49,753 nucleotides of DNA from an uncultured Lachnospiraceae bacterium (GCA_944384105.1 CALWSC010000034.1:1-49753), one strand, 5' to 3'; shown: positions 26,101 through 34,969, counted from the first letter of the stretch. Translations and numbers: made by a program. The notes: generated by a model not told the origin, from the sequence alone.

Positions 26101-27480
26101 GAGAAACAAAAGGCACTGGAGGAAGCTGCCGCGGCAGATGCACACCTCTCAGAGACTTCCTGTGTAACTGCGGAGCGCCGTACGCCTGTAAATCCGGTTC
26201 GGAAAGCAGCGCCGCCGCGCCGCAAAATCCGTCCGTCTTCAATTAAGAAAGTACCTTTCACCAAGGAGATGCGTAAAGAATACACGATCCTCTGCCCGCA
26301 GATGTCGCCGATCCACTTCTCCATCATGGAACCCGCGTTCAACGCTGCCGGGTACCATCTGGAGGTGCTTCCGAATGACAATAAAGAGGCCGTTGACGTC
26401 GGACTGAAGTATGTGAATAATGACGCCTGCTACCCGTCTCTGATGGTTGTCGGGCAGATCATGCAGGCGCTGCTCTCCGGCAAATACGACTTAAACCGCG
26501 TGGCGATCATCATGTCGCAGACGGGAGGCGGCTGCCGTGCGTCTAACTACATCGGCTTTATCCGCCGTGCTTTGGAGAAGGCCGATATGGCTCATATCCC
26601 GGTTATCTCCATCAACTTAAGCGGACTGGAAGGTAATCCGGGATTCAAGATCACCCCGGATCTTGCGCGCAGAGTTGCTTACGCGGCAGTCTTCGGCGAT
26701 ATCCTGATGAAGTGTCTCTACCGTATGCGCCCGTATGAGATCAAAAAAGGAAGCGCAAACCGCCTGCACCGCAGATGGGATCGCTACTGCCGCAGGTTTG
26801 TAGCGGAAAAGCACTTAAGCCACACGAAGTTCAAGCAGATCTGCCGCACAATCATCCGCGACTTCGACAATCTGCCGATCAACGAGAATTTGAAGAAGCC
26901 GAGAGTCGGCGTCGTGGGCGAGATTCTGGTTAAATTCCTTCCGGCGGCAAACAACTATCTCGTCGATCTGCTCGAAAAAGAAGGCGCAGAGGCGGTTGTT
27001 CCTGATCTGATCGACTTTATGTGCTACTGCTTCTACAATCAGAACTTCAAGGCAGAGAAACTCGGCTTTGCAAAGAAGTCCGCACTGATCGGAAATGCCG
27101 GCATCGCAGCAATCGAATGGCTTCGCGGCGCGGCATCGAAGGAATTCGAAAAGAGCCGCCACTTTACTCCGCCGGCAAAGATCTCGCAGCTTGCCGAATA
27201 CGCGTCCCCGATCGTGTCCTGCGGAAATCAGACCGGCGAGGGCTGGTTCCTGACCGGTGAGATGATGGAACTGATCCACAGCGGCGTCAACAATATCGTC
27301 TGCACGCAGCCGTTCGGCTGCCTGCCGAACCATATCGTCGGCAAGGGCGTCATCAAGGCGATCCGCAAGGAACACCCGAAAGCAAATATCGTGGCGATCG
27401 ACTACGATCCGGGCGCAAGCGAGGTTAACCAGTTAAACCGTATTAAATTAATGCTTTCCACAGCGAACAAAAATATGTAA
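23104..27480 (+). CDS. acyl-CoA dehydratase activase fused to dehydratase-like domains
   Basis: This 1,458-residue cytoplasmic protein combines several parts of the 2-hydroxyacyl-CoA dehydratase (HgdC/HgdAB) system. Two BadF/BcrA-type ASKHA ATPase domains start at [13 protein letters not shown] (about 13) and [13 protein letters not shown] (about 328). Each has a cysteine motif for a shared [4Fe-4S] cluster: [10 protein letters not shown] (about 130) and [10 protein letters not shown] (about 449). A Cys-rich segment follows (NCKGCTNNC), then a DUF2229-like region and a C-terminal HgdB-like region from about 1,057 ([34 protein letters not shown]). Such fusions are widespread in Clostridia but their substrate is unknown. 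TTG 23104 is chosen because AAGGAGG lies 11 bases before it; the ATG at 23002 lies inside the promoter. Confidence 0.92.
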   Translation: MNTENTRPTYTLGIDIGSTTVKIAVLDAENQLLFADYERHYANIQSTLASLLGKACEKLGDISAAPVITGSGGLTLAKHLEVPFTQEVIAVSTALQFFAPQTDVAIELGGEDAKIIYFENGNIEQRMNGICAGGTGSFIDQMASLLQTDASGLNEYAKSYQALYPIAARCGVFAKTDIQPLINEGATKPDLSASIFQAVVNQTISGLACGKPIRGHIAFLGGPLHFLTELRRAFIRTLKLDDEHTIVPENSHLFAAMGSAMTAAEDASAVELRAMQKRLEETVQMDFEVARMEPLFASEEEYEEFNERQSKYNVATGDLASYEGNCYLGIDAGSTTTKAALVGEDGALLYSFYSNNHGNPLATSIRAIQEIYSQMPPSAHIAYSCSTGYGEALIKAALLLDEGEVETVSHYYAAAFFDPKVDCILDIGGQDMKCIKIKNHTVDSVQLNEACSSGCGSFIETFANSLNYEVQDFAKEALFAKHPIDLGTRCTVFMNSKVKQAQKEGATVADISAGLAYSVIKNALYKVIKVSDASELGRHIVVQGGTFYNDAVLRSFEKIADCEAIRPDIAGIMGAFGAALIARERYDADKETTMLPIEKINTLKYSTTMANCKGCTNNCRLTINRFSGGRQYISGNRCERGIGKQKNKDNIPNLFDYKYKKMFSYEALPADQAVRGKVGIPRVLNMFENYPFWFTFFTRLKYQVVLSPTSTRRIYELGIESIPSESECYPAKLAHGHVTWLIKQGVKFIFYPCVPYERTEFEGAINHYNCPIVTSYAENIKNNVDELNDPEITFRNPFLAFTNEEILTQRLIEEFAQIPEQEVKSAAHEAWLELARMREDIRRKGEETLRWMEENGRRGIVLAGRPYHIDPEIHHGIPELITSYGVAVLTEDSVSHLAPLERPLRVNDQWMYHTRLYAAANFVKTRDDLDLIQLNSFGCGLDAVTTDEVSEILTRSGKIYTCLKIDEVNNLGAARIRVRSLLAAIRAKEKELAEEQAKYEKQKALEEAAAADAHLSETSCVTAERRTPVNPVRKAAPPRRKIRPSSIKKVPFTKEMRKEYTILCPQMSPIHFSIMEPAFNAAGYHLEVLPNDNKEAVDVGLKYVNNDACYPSLMVVGQIMQALLSGKYDLNRVAIIMSQTGGGCRASNYIGFIRRALEKADMAHIPVISINLSGLEGNPGFKITPDLARRVAYAAVFGDILMKCLYRMRPYEIKKGSANRLHRRWDRYCRRFVAEKHLSHTKFKQICRTIIRDFDNLPINENLKKPRVGVVGEILVKFLPAANNYLVDLLEKEGAEAVVPDLIDFMCYCFYNQNFKAEKLGFAKKSALIGNAGIAAIEWLRGAASKEFEKSRHFTPPAKISQLAEYASPIVSCGNQTGEGWFLTGEMMELIHSGVNNIVCTQPFGCLPNHIVGKGVIKAIRKEHPKANIVAIDYDPGASEVNQLNRIKLMLSTANKNM

Positions 27481-27500
27481 AAACCGTTTCTGTTCAGCCA

Positions 27501-27525
27501 GGTCTGCGCGGTATATGCGCAGACC
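27501..27525. repeat. perfect 9-bp inverted repeat
   Basis: GGTCTGCGC and GCGCAGACC flank a 7-base spacer, 20 bases past the activase stop and before the terminator. It has no U-tract. It may be an mRNA 3'-end stabiliser or simply an extra hairpin. Confidence 0.4.
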
Positions 27526-27550
27526 GCGGGAAAGAGATTCAGAAGTACAG

Positions 27551-27598
27551 AAAAACAGCACTGCTTCAGGCATACCAACCTGAAGCAGTGCTGTTTTT
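27551..27598. terminator. bidirectional terminator
   Basis: A perfect 20-bp stem (27551-27570 with 27579-27598) and 8-base loop, flanked by A5 and T5, sits between the convergent activase and lysA genes. It can stop transcription in both directions. Confidence 0.95.
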
Positions 27599-27614
27599 AT
27601 CTTCTCAGAATGAG

Positions 27615-28892
27615 TTATCCTTCCGGAAACATCTTCTTATAAATCGGAAATCCATCCAGCGTAGCAAAGTAATCCTTCGGTGTCTCGGCACGGCGGATCA
27701 CCTCAAAGCTTCCGTCCTCTTTTAACAGAACCTCCGCTGACTTTAATTTTCCATTGTAATTATATCCCATCGCAAAACCATGCGCTCCTGTATCATGGAT
27801 CACAAGCAGATCCCCCATATCAATCTTCGGCAGATGGCGGTCAATGGCAAACTTGTCATTATTCTCACACAGAGAACCAGTCACATCGTAGACGTGATCA
27901 CACGGCATGTCCTCCTTGCCCATCACTGTGATATGGTGATACGCTCCATACATTGCCGGACGCATGAGGTTTACCGCGCAGGCGTCCACACCAATGTACT
28001 CCTTATGCGTGTGCTTCTCATGAATCGCCTTTGTGACAAGGCAGCCGTACGGTCCCATCATGAAGCGTCCCAGCTCCGTGTAGATCGCGACGTCACCCAT
28101 GTCTGCCGGAACGAGCACTTCCTCGTAAACCTGGCGCACACTCTCACCGATCACGCGGATATCGTTCGGCTCCTGCTCCGGGCGATACGGAATTCCGATT
28201 CCGCCGGACAGATTGATGAACTTGATATGCGCACCCGTTTCCTTCTGCAGCTTTACAGCCACATCGAAAAGCACCTTCGCCAGCATCGGATAATACTCAT
28301 TCGTCACGGTATTGCTGGCAAGGAATGCGTGGATGCCGAACTCCTCAGCTCCCTTTGCCTTTAAGACTTTAAACGCCTCAAAGAGCTGCTCCGTTGTCAT
28401 GCCGTACTTGGCATCTCCCGGATTGTCCATAATATCGTTGCTGATCTTAAACAATCCTCCCGGATTATAGCGGCAGCTGATTACCTTCGGAATTCTGCCA
28501 ATCGTCTGTTCCAGGCACTCAATATGCGTAAAATCGTCGAGATTGATGATCGCACCGATCTCATCCGCATACGCAAACTCCTCCGGCGGCGTATCATTCG
28601 ATGAGAACATGATATCGTCCCCGGCACAGCCCATCGCATGCGAGAGCAGAAGCTCCGTGTAAGATGAGCAGTCGCAGCCGCAGCCATACTCCCGCAGGAT
28701 CTGAATCAGAGCCGGATTCGGGTTTGCCTTCACCGCAAAGTATTCCTTAAAGCCCTTGTTCCAGGAAAATGCCTCTCTGAGCGCAGCGGCATTTTCCCGG
28801 ATTCCCTTCTCATCGTACAGGTGAAATGGAGTCGGAACCTGCTGTACGATCTCCTGCAGTTTTTCTAAAGTTACAAAAGGCTTTTTCTTCAT
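27615..28892 (-). CDS. lysA: diaminopimelate decarboxylase (PLP, alanine racemase fold)
   Basis: This catalyses the last step of lysine synthesis, decarboxylating meso-diaminopimelate. The 425-residue protein has the PLP lysine in FAVKANPNP (Lys55), the glycine loop INLSGGIGIP, YTELGRFMMGPYG and a C-terminal DTGAHGFAMGYNYNGK. The catalytic cysteine region reads VTGSLCENNDKF, the standard CES-type motif changed to CEN. A related amino acid or polyamine-precursor decarboxylase cannot be excluded. It is the last gene of the corA-pyk cluster, 24 bases after pyk. Confidence 0.87.
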   Translation of the reverse strand: MKKKPFVTLEKLQEIVQQVPTPFHLYDEKGIRENAAALREAFSWNKGFKEYFAVKANPNPALIQILREYGCGCDCSSYTELLLSHAMGCAGDDIMFSSNDTPPEEFAYADEIGAIINLDDFTHIECLEQTIGRIPKVISCRYNPGGLFKISNDIMDNPGDAKYGMTTEQLFEAFKVLKAKGAEEFGIHAFLASNTVTNEYYPMLAKVLFDVAVKLQKETGAHIKFINLSGGIGIPYRPEQEPNDIRVIGESVRQVYEEVLVPADMGDVAIYTELGRFMMGPYGCLVTKAIHEKHTHKEYIGVDACAVNLMRPAMYGAYHHITVMGKEDMPCDHVYDVTGSLCENNDKFAIDRHLPKIDMGDLLVIHDTGAHGFAMGYNYNGKLKSAEVLLKEDGSFEVIRRAETPKDYFATLDGFPIYKKMFPEG

Positions 28893-28916
28893 AATAAGTC
28901 TTCTCCTCTATTTATT

Positions 28917-30350
28917 TTATCTTGCCTGAATAACCTGAAGAATGTTCGTCATTGCGCCTTCACCCTTCACGACATTCGTCGCCGGATCGCCGGCGGTAAA
29001 TACCATCATATCACCCGGCTTTACAACCTTCTCGCGGGTTACCATGTAAAGTGCGTGAGAAATGATGTTCTCCGTGGTATCCTCCTCATATCCGCTCAGC
29101 GGCACAACACCCCAGTAGAGCTGCATCTTTCTCTGTACCCACTCGTTCGGCGTCACGGCGTAGATCGGCACGGATGGTCTTAAATTGGAAATCAGGCGCG
29201 CTGTTCTTCCTCCGACCGTCGGCGTCACAATACATGCTGCATTAATATTATTTGCAATATTTACAACCGCAAACCCCATGGAGCTGGATACGTTGAGCTT
29301 GCCCTTTAAAACAGCGTGATCACGGTATTCCTCGAACTTTAAGTGCTTCTCTGTCGACTCAGCGATCTGTACCATCATGCGGACTGCCTCCACCGGATAC
29401 TTGCCCATCGCAGTCTCACCGGAAAGCATAACGGCATCCGTTCCGTCATAAATCGCATTTGCCACGTCTGTAACCTCTGCTCTTGTCGGGCGCGGATTGC
29501 GGATCATAGAATCGAGCATCTGAGTTGCTGTGATAACCGGCTTATATGCATGGTTGCACTTCTCAATAATCTGCTTCTGGATATACGGAACTTCGTATGC
29601 CGGAATCTCCACGCCAAGGTCGCCGCGCGCTACCATGATGCCGTCCGCCTCCTGGATAATTTCGTCAATATTTTCAACGCCTTCCGCATTCTCGATCTTC
29701 GCGATGATATCCATAGAAGAATCATGCTCTCTTAAAATCTGGCGGATCTGACGCACCGCGTCTGCATTTCTGACAAAGGAGGCTGCAATATAGTCAAAGC
29801 CCTGCTCGATGCCAAAGAGAATATCCTGCTTGTCCTTCTCTGTGATTGCGGGAAGATTTACCTTGACGTTCGGGATATTTACGCCCTTCTTCTGTCCGAA
29901 CTCACCTCCGTTGACGATACGGCATACGATGTCGTTCCCCTTAATCTCCTCAACAGTAAGCTCGATCAATCCATCGTCAATCAAAATTGTATTGCCCGGA
30001 ACTACGTCCTGGGGGAGCTCTCTGTAAGTCACGGAGCAGCCCGTCTCGTCTCCCAGTCGCTCCTCGGTGGTGATTACAAACTGCTCATTCTCCTTGAGCA
30101 TCACCTTTCTGCCGTCCCTGAGCAGTCCGGTACGGATCTCCGGTCCCTTTGTATCAAGCAGCATCGCCACCGGAACCTTAAGCTCCTTGCGAGATTCCTT
30201 TAAAATCCGGACCCTGGCTGCCTGCTCCGCCTGGTCGCCGTGAGAGAAGTTAAATCTCGCCACGTCCATACCGCTCTCGATCAGACTCTTCATCATCTCC
30301 TTGGAGTCGGTATTTGGTCCCATCGTACATACAATTTTGGTTTTTTTCAT
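28917..30350 (-). CDS. pyk: pyruvate kinase
   Basis: This glycolytic enzyme converts phosphoenolpyruvate and ADP to pyruvate and ATP. The 477-residue protein is the short form without the extra C-terminal PEP-utiliser domain found in many Bacilli. Motifs include KIVCTMGPNTDS, DVARFNFSHG, IAKIENAEGVENIDEI with the catalytic Lys, IMVARGDLGVEI, and ATQMLDSMIRNPRPTRAE. It lies 18 bases after the pseudo-rhomboid gene and 24 before lysA. Confidence 0.97.
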   Translation of the reverse strand: MKKTKIVCTMGPNTDSKEMMKSLIESGMDVARFNFSHGDQAEQAARVRILKESRKELKVPVAMLLDTKGPEIRTGLLRDGRKVMLKENEQFVITTEERLGDETGCSVTYRELPQDVVPGNTILIDDGLIELTVEEIKGNDIVCRIVNGGEFGQKKGVNIPNVKVNLPAITEKDKQDILFGIEQGFDYIAASFVRNADAVRQIRQILREHDSSMDIIAKIENAEGVENIDEIIQEADGIMVARGDLGVEIPAYEVPYIQKQIIEKCNHAYKPVITATQMLDSMIRNPRPTRAEVTDVANAIYDGTDAVMLSGETAMGKYPVEAVRMMVQIAESTEKHLKFEEYRDHAVLKGKLNVSSSMGFAVVNIANNINAACIVTPTVGGRTARLISNLRPSVPIYAVTPNEWVQRKMQLYWGVVPLSGYEEDTTENIISHALYMVTREKVVKPGDMMVFTAGDPATNVVKGEGAMTNILQVIQAR

Positions 30351-30368
30351 AATTACTCTTCCCTTTCA

Positions 30369-31220
30369 TCACTTAATATGCTCATGTGTAAATAAATGGT
30401 CCTGACAATACTCATAATTGCCGTTGCACTTGGAGCAGAAACGGAATTCCAGGTTATCCCCGTCCAGCTCTGTTCTGCCGCACACCGCGCACTTATGCTT
30501 TGTCACGTTCATCTGTCCCTTGTGTACCGCCTGGGTGTATGTCTTCTTTCTGTGGATTTCCTTCGGACTATACCGCCGCATATTCCGGGTCGACAGGAAA
30601 AATATAATAAAATTCATCAGAGAACAGATAATCACTACTCTGGTCACCCAGCCTCCAATCACCATCATGAAAACCAGATACGCTATATCCAGATACGCCA
30701 GCCATTTGATCTTGATCGGAAACAGGAAATAAAACATCACCTGCATATCCGGATATGTCGCCGCAAATCCCAGAAAGATCGAAAGGCTGATGTAATACGT
30801 GCTGAACAGGCTGCCGAATGTAATTGCGGTCGTTCCCAGAAGCACAGTCTCCACGCCATAGAAGATAAATGCACCGATCAGCGTAATCAGGATACCGCCC
30901 CAAATATAAATATTATACCGGAACGCTCCCCACGTCCGCTCAAGCGCTGTACCGATAGAGTAATAGAACATCAGCATGACGATCACAAAAACGATGTCTA
31001 TTACGCTTCTTGCGCTGCTCGGCGGAATTAAAAGCCAACTCACAATCCGCCACACCTGTCCGTGAAGAATAAAATACGGATCCAGTGTCAGATACCTCAT
31101 CAGGTCAGGCGTCAGAAATGAGATGGCATAGCCCAGCACATACGTCAGTATAATAAATTGCGTCAGATGCGGAATCGCAAACCGTCCAAACTTCCGCTCC
31201 ATTTTGTCCATTAATCTCAT
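30369..31220 (-). CDS. rhomboid-fold membrane protein lacking the protease serine, with zinc-finger tail
   Basis: This 283-residue membrane protein has six or so hydrophobic segments in about 18-205 arranged as in rhomboids; AATYPDMQVMFYFLFPIKIK matches the region after the active-site helix. Where active rhomboids have GxSG, this reads GTTAITFG, so the catalytic serine is absent, and no TM6 histidine is obvious. It is probably a derlin- or TMEM115-like pseudoprotease. The cytoplasmic tail carries CAVC, CSKC, then Cys and His residues (YCQDHLFTHEH), a likely zinc ribbon. The function is unknown. It sits between corA and pyk with gaps of 15 and 18 bases, which suggests co-transcription. Confidence 0.75.
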   Translation of the reverse strand: MRLMDKMERKFGRFAIPHLTQFIILTYVLGYAISFLTPDLMRYLTLDPYFILHGQVWRIVSWLLIPPSSARSVIDIVFVIVMLMFYYSIGTALERTWGAFRYNIYIWGGILITLIGAFIFYGVETVLLGTTAITFGSLFSTYYISLSIFLGFAATYPDMQVMFYFLFPIKIKWLAYLDIAYLVFMMVIGGWVTRVVIICSLMNFIIFFLSTRNMRRYSPKEIHRKKTYTQAVHKGQMNVTKHKCAVCGRTELDGDNLEFRFCSKCNGNYEYCQDHLFTHEHIK

Positions 31221-31235
31221 AATACTCCTTATTGA

Positions 31236-32177
31236 TCAGAATAAATTCTTCTTAGAAAAAATAAATGCTACAACAAGGCTTAAAACCAGCGAGCAGAGTA
31301 TGACGTACAAAAATCCCATAGGACTGTTCGCAAACGGCATCCCCGCCGAATTGACATTCATACCGTAGGCGCTGAAGATCATTGTCGGAATCGACATCAC
31401 CATGGTAACAATCGCAAGGAACTTCATGACTATGTTCTGATTATTAGAGATAACCGACGCGAACGCATCCATCGTGCCGCTTAAAACTCCGCTGTAGATA
31501 TTCGCCATCTCGATTGCCTGCTTGTTCTCGACGATAACATCTTCAAGCAGATCCTCATCCTCCGGGTACTGCTTGATCCTGTCTACCTTCAGCAGCTTCT
31601 CCAGCACAACCTCATTGGCACGCAGAGACGTCGTGAAGTACACCAGGGACTTCTCCAGCTCCAGAAGCTCGATGAGCTCCTGATTCCTCTGGGACTTGTG
31701 CAGCTTTGTCTCGATCATCTCACTCTTCTTGTCAATGATTCTCAGGTAATGCAGAAACATTGACGCGTTCTTGTACAGAATCTGCAGAATAAAACGGGTA
31801 CGCTTATACGTGTAGAAATTGCGCACGCGTCCATCCATGAACGCGCTTAAAATCGGCGAATCCTCCAGGCACACGGTGAAGATCATCTCATCTGTCACTA
31901 TGATGGACAGAGGGATCGTGATATACCAGTCCTTATCGTTTCGCTCTTCAGTCACAGGGATATCCACAAGAATCAGAGTGTAGTCTTCCTCCACCTCGAT
32001 ACGGGAACGCTCCTCCTCATCCAGCGGCGCCCTTAAGTCGTCCGCATCAATATGGTACTTCTCGGAAATCTCGAGAATCTCCGTAGCTGTGGGATCAGTG
32101 AGCGCAATCCAGCTTCCTTCCTGTGCCTCGCTGATCTGATGAACGCTTCCGTCAATCGTTCTGAAAATACGAATCAT
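31236..32177 (-). CDS. corA: CorA-family magnesium/divalent cation transporter
   Basis: This pentameric membrane channel imports Mg2+ or related ions. The 313-residue protein has a large N-terminal cytoplasmic domain, a long stalk helix and two C-terminal helices. The signature YGMN occurs at the end of the first helix (FSAYGMNVNSAGMP), and a basic tail FSKKNLF ends the protein. ATG 32177 (MIRIFRT) is chosen because GAAAGGAG precedes it by 9 bases; an in-frame upstream ATG at 32204 has no such site and overlaps a hairpin. It heads the corA, pseudo-rhomboid, pyk, lysA unit and is preceded by a 195-base leader with a small peptide and an attenuator-like structure. Confidence 0.93.
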   Translation of the reverse strand: MIRIFRTIDGSVHQISEAQEGSWIALTDPTATEILEISEKYHIDADDLRAPLDEEERSRIEVEEDYTLILVDIPVTEERNDKDWYITIPLSIIVTDEMIFTVCLEDSPILSAFMDGRVRNFYTYKRTRFILQILYKNASMFLHYLRIIDKKSEMIETKLHKSQRNQELIELLELEKSLVYFTTSLRANEVVLEKLLKVDRIKQYPEDEDLLEDVIVENKQAIEMANIYSGVLSGTMDAFASVISNNQNIVMKFLAIVTMVMSIPTMIFSAYGMNVNSAGMPFANSPMGFLYVILCSLVLSLVVAFIFSKKNLF

Positions 32178-32201
32178 GTTATATGGCTCCTTTCGTGCCT
32201 G

Positions 32202-32261
32202 CAAAAGAACACGAAAGTCATGTGCTGCCGTGTTCTGTTACAGATTTTTAGTATTCTTTTG
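32202..32261 (-). promoter_or_regulatory. attenuator-like structure before corA
   Basis: AGAACACG (32236..32229 on the minus strand) pairs perfectly with CGTGTTCT (32213..32206) around a 15-base loop and is followed by TTTTGC. The 3' arm and tail, TTCTTTTG (32209..32202), can instead pair with CAAAAGAA (32261..32254) inside the upstream leader peptide frame. The two pairings exclude each other, as in terminator/antiterminator switches. Confidence 0.55.
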
Positions 32262-32315
32262 TTCTGTCTCTTCTAATGTACTTTCTATCTGCCCAGGACA
32301 AGGCCCGCCTTCCAT
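32238..32315 (-). CDS. 25-residue leader peptide upstream of corA
   Basis: MEGGPCPGQIESTLEETE opens a 25-codon frame with a good site, AAAGGAAG, 7 bases before its ATG. The stop codon is one base upstream of the hairpin at 32206-32236, and codons 19-21 contain the CAAAAGAA that can pair with the hairpin's 3' arm. It is probably read to control transcription or translation of corA, as leader peptides do for some Mg2+ transporter genes. No homologue is recognised. Confidence 0.5.
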   Translation of the reverse strand: MEGGPCPGQIESTLEETEQKNTKNL

Positions 32316-32378
32316 AAAAGCACTTCCTTTCGCTGATTTGTCGTCCAGGTGTTTCCATAAGCCTAAAAACACATCCTA

Positions 32379-32407
32379 ATTATAAGACCTGCCCTATGGT
32401 TTGTCAA
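32379..32407 (-). promoter_or_regulatory. corA: exact consensus sigma-A promoter of the corA operon
   Basis: TTGACA (32407..32402), a 17-base spacer and TATAAT (32384..32379) match the consensus at all twelve positions. It drives the leader peptide and the corA, pseudo-rhomboid, pyk, lysA unit, and is divergent from the aroC promoter. A perfect promoter in front of an attenuator fits control after initiation. Confidence 0.9.
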
Positions 32408-32458
32408 TTTAATTCCCAAAACTTTAACCTAAGTTTTGCACAAGTCATACGCTTTCGA

Positions 32459-32487
32459 TTTACAAAACGCTCCTGTTTCGCTATAAT
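32459..32487 (+). promoter_or_regulatory. aroC: sigma-A promoter of aroC
   Basis: TTTACA (32459-32464), a 17-base spacer and TATAAT (32482-32487), 37 bases before the aroC start. Confidence 0.85.
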
Positions 32488-32524
32488 GGCGGTATATATT
32501 TTAATAGAAAAGAGGGATCAGTCT

Positions 32525-33619
32525 ATGTCAGGCTCTACATTCGGAACCTTATTTAAGATAACCACCTGGGGAGAGTCCCACGGCCGCGCAATCGGCGTTG
32601 TCGTGGACGGCTGCCCGGCAGGCGTGCCGCTTAGCGCACCGGACATTCAGCAGTTTCTAAACCGCAGAAAGCCGGGGCAGAGCCGCTATTCCACACAGAG
32701 AACCGAGTCAGATCTCGTGCGTATTCTCTCCGGAGTCTTTGAGGGAAAGACTACCGGGACTCCGATCTCGCTGCTCGTCGAAAACACGGATCAGCGCTCC
32801 CACGATTACAGCGAAATCTCGCAATATTACCGCCCGGGACATGCGGATTACACATACGACGCAAAGTATGGTTTCCGCGATTACCGGGGCGGCGGGCGTT
32901 CCTCCGGCAGAGAGACCATCGGACGCGTGGCCGCGGGCGCGATTGCGTCCAAAGTCTTAGGTATGCTTGGAATCTCACTCTGCTCCTACGTCCGCTCTAT
33001 CGGTCCGGTTGAGATCTCCACTTTCTCCAGACAGGAGATTGCGAAGAATGAATTCAACATGCCGGATGCAAAGGCTGCCGAGCGTGCCCGCGAATTTCTC
33101 GAGGGCTGCATGGCGCGCCGTGACTCTGCGGGCGGTATTGCCGAGTGCATTGTCTCCGGTATGCCGGCGGGCGCCGGCAATCCCGTCTTTGACAAACTTG
33201 ATGCCAATCTCGGCAAAGCGATCTTCTCCATCGGAGCCGTAAAAGGAGTTGAGATCGGCGACGGCTTTGCCGCTGCACAATCGTGCGGCACCGCAAACAA
33301 CGACAGCTTTTACTACGACGAAAACGGCAGGATCAGCAAGAGCAGCAACCACGCCGGCGGCATCCTGGGCGGCATCAGCGACGGAAGCGATATTATCGTC
33401 CGCGCGGCGTTTAAACCGACTCCTTCCGTTTATTCTCCCCAGAATACGGTCAATACATCCGGGGAAAATATCACGGTCAGCATTAAAGGCCGCCACGATC
33501 CGATCATTGTCGCGCGCGGCGTCGTGGTCATGGAATCCATGGTGGCTCTCGTTCTGCTCGATGCGCTGATGACAGGTGCGTGCGCAAAGCTTGAGAATCT
33601 GCAGGAAATCTGGAAGTAA
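32525..33619 (+). CDS. aroC: chorismate synthase
   Basis: This last step of the shikimate pathway converts EPSP to chorismate with reduced FMN. The 364-residue protein has all family signatures: GESHGRAIGVVVDGCPAG, RRKPGQSRYSTQRTESD, FRDYRGGGRSSGRET and the C-terminal GRHDPIIVARGVVVMESM. The ATG at 32525 (MSGSTFGTLF) has GAGGGA before it; the in-frame extension upstream runs through the promoter and is not translated. It is monocistronic, closed by the terminator at 33624-33671. Confidence 0.97.
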   Translation: MSGSTFGTLFKITTWGESHGRAIGVVVDGCPAGVPLSAPDIQQFLNRRKPGQSRYSTQRTESDLVRILSGVFEGKTTGTPISLLVENTDQRSHDYSEISQYYRPGHADYTYDAKYGFRDYRGGGRSSGRETIGRVAAGAIASKVLGMLGISLCSYVRSIGPVEISTFSRQEIAKNEFNMPDAKAAERAREFLEGCMARRDSAGGIAECIVSGMPAGAGNPVFDKLDANLGKAIFSIGAVKGVEIGDGFAAAQSCGTANNDSFYYDENGRISKSSNHAGGILGGISDGSDIIVRAAFKPTPSVYSPQNTVNTSGENITVSIKGRHDPIIVARGVVVMESMVALVLLDALMTGACAKLENLQEIWK

Positions 33620-33623
33620 TATC

Positions 33624-33671
33624 AAAAACCGGAAGAAATGCCGTTTAGATTGCGGATTTCTTCCGGTTTTT
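33624..33671. terminator. bidirectional terminator between aroC and the lactonase gene
   Basis: A perfect 16-bp stem (33624-33639 with 33656-33671), starting with A5 and ending with T5, lies between two convergent genes. It begins 5 bases after the aroC stop. Confidence 0.95.
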
Positions 33672-33721
33672 CCTTTCAGGCAGCGGGCATCCCCCGCATC
33701 CTTTATTTACGAAGCTTTTAT

Positions 33722-34792
33722 TTAAGCTTCTTCCTCTGCCGGTACTTTTATAATCTTAATACAGTTCGGCGTCTCTACTTTCATCGGCTTGCCCTTCATG
33801 ATGAGCAGCTTCTTCTCATAGTCGATAGTAAACGTCGTAATGCTGTTTGACTCATGGTTTGCAACTGCGATGTGCTTTCCGTCCGGGAACAGCGCGATAT
33901 CCTTCGGGAATTCGCCGCTGATTGGAAGCGCGAACTGCATATCAAGCATGCCATTCTCGCGGTTGATCTTAAACATCGCAACTGTATTGTCGCCCGCTGT
34001 GGAACAGAACAGGTAATTGCCGTCCGGGGACATACTCAAAGCTGCCGCGGCATCGTGCACGGGGTCAATCGTGTCGGACGTGGTGCTCACGCTCTGGATG
34101 CGCTCAAACTCCGGTGTCTTGCCCTCGCCATTGTATGTGAATACATCAATCTTATTCGCCAGCTCATATAAGATATATGCAAACCTGCCGTCACGGCTGA
34201 ACTTCATCAGGCGAGGCCCGCTCTCCAGCTCACAGCGCAGGATGTCGACCAGCTCCAGCTTATGCTTCATCTTATTGATGCGGTAGATCTTTACCTGGTC
34301 GATGCCATTGTCCACTGCGCACAGATACCTGCTGTCCGGGGACGGAATCACGCATGTTACATGCGGACGGAAGCTGCGCTCCGCCACGCTGCCAAGACCT
34401 CTGTGGAATACGCCGTCCATCACACTGCCGAGACTTCCGTCTCTTCTCGTGTGTACGACCGTCACCTTGCCGTCGTGATATCCTGCCACAAAAAGGTATT
34501 TTCCGGTCTTGTCCACCGAAAGGTAGCATCCTCTCATACCGTCGATATCTACCTTATTCATATATTCCAGGTCCCCGTCGCTGTGGCGCTTGAATACCGC
34601 CACGCCCTCATCGGCGATCGAGTACAGAAATCTTCCGTTCGTCGACAGCGCCAGATAGGAAGAATTATTCACAGGAACGACCTTGCGCTCCGTAAGAGTT
34701 CCCTCTTCCACATCTACATCATATAAATGAATTCCGATACTGCTTCCATACGTATACGTTCCGACGTATGCGACATATTTTTCTTTCTCCAT
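33722..34792 (-). CDS. lactonase family protein (7-bladed beta-propeller)
   Basis: This 356-residue protein resembles the YbhE-type 6-phosphogluconolactonase family. It opens YVAYVGTYTYGSSIGIHLYDVD and has repeated blade motifs such as YLALSTNGRFLYS, YLSVDKTGKYLFVAGY, PDSRYLCAVDNG and LFPDGKHIAVANHESNS. Members hydrolyse sugar lactones or act as muconate-cyclising-type propellers, so the substrate here is uncertain. No signal peptide is seen. It is monocistronic, with its own promoter at 34846-34874. Confidence 0.85.
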   Translation of the reverse strand: MEKEKYVAYVGTYTYGSSIGIHLYDVDVEEGTLTERKVVPVNNSSYLALSTNGRFLYSIADEGVAVFKRHSDGDLEYMNKVDIDGMRGCYLSVDKTGKYLFVAGYHDGKVTVVHTRRDGSLGSVMDGVFHRGLGSVAERSFRPHVTCVIPSPDSRYLCAVDNGIDQVKIYRINKMKHKLELVDILRCELESGPRLMKFSRDGRFAYILYELANKIDVFTYNGEGKTPEFERIQSVSTTSDTIDPVHDAAAALSMSPDGNYLFCSTAGDNTVAMFKINRENGMLDMQFALPISGEFPKDIALFPDGKHIAVANHESNSITTFTIDYEKKLLIMKGKPMKVETPNCIKIIKVPAEEEA

Positions 34793-34845
34793 AATTGTCT
34801 CGCCTCCAGATTTTTCATCCTCAGGATGTTGTCGTTACTATCGTT

Positions 34846-34874
34846 ATTTTATCATAATTTTTTTCGTTTCACAA
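34846..34874 (-). promoter_or_regulatory. promoter of the lactonase gene, with upstream inverted repeat
   Basis: TTGTGA (34874..34869), a 17-base spacer and TAAAAT (34851..34846). Just upstream, TGACAA (34879-34884) and TTGTCA (34896-34901) form an inverted repeat with an 11-base spacer that could be an operator. Confidence 0.6.
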
Positions 34875-34969
34875 CGCTTGACAACAAAAGTTTTTTTGTC
34901 AGAATACTTCGATGACACATCCTGTAAGTTGCCCCCTGCATCATACGGTTATTATCAGCCATTTTCCCC

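Noticed and set aside
32178-32372. Known Mg2+ riboswitch (M-box) in the corA leader
   Set aside because: I could not recognise the M-box core; the leader-peptide and alternative-pairing model fits better.
32396-32524. N-terminal extension of chorismate synthase
   Set aside because: It would include the -35 and -10 boxes; family alignment begins at MSGSTFGTLF.
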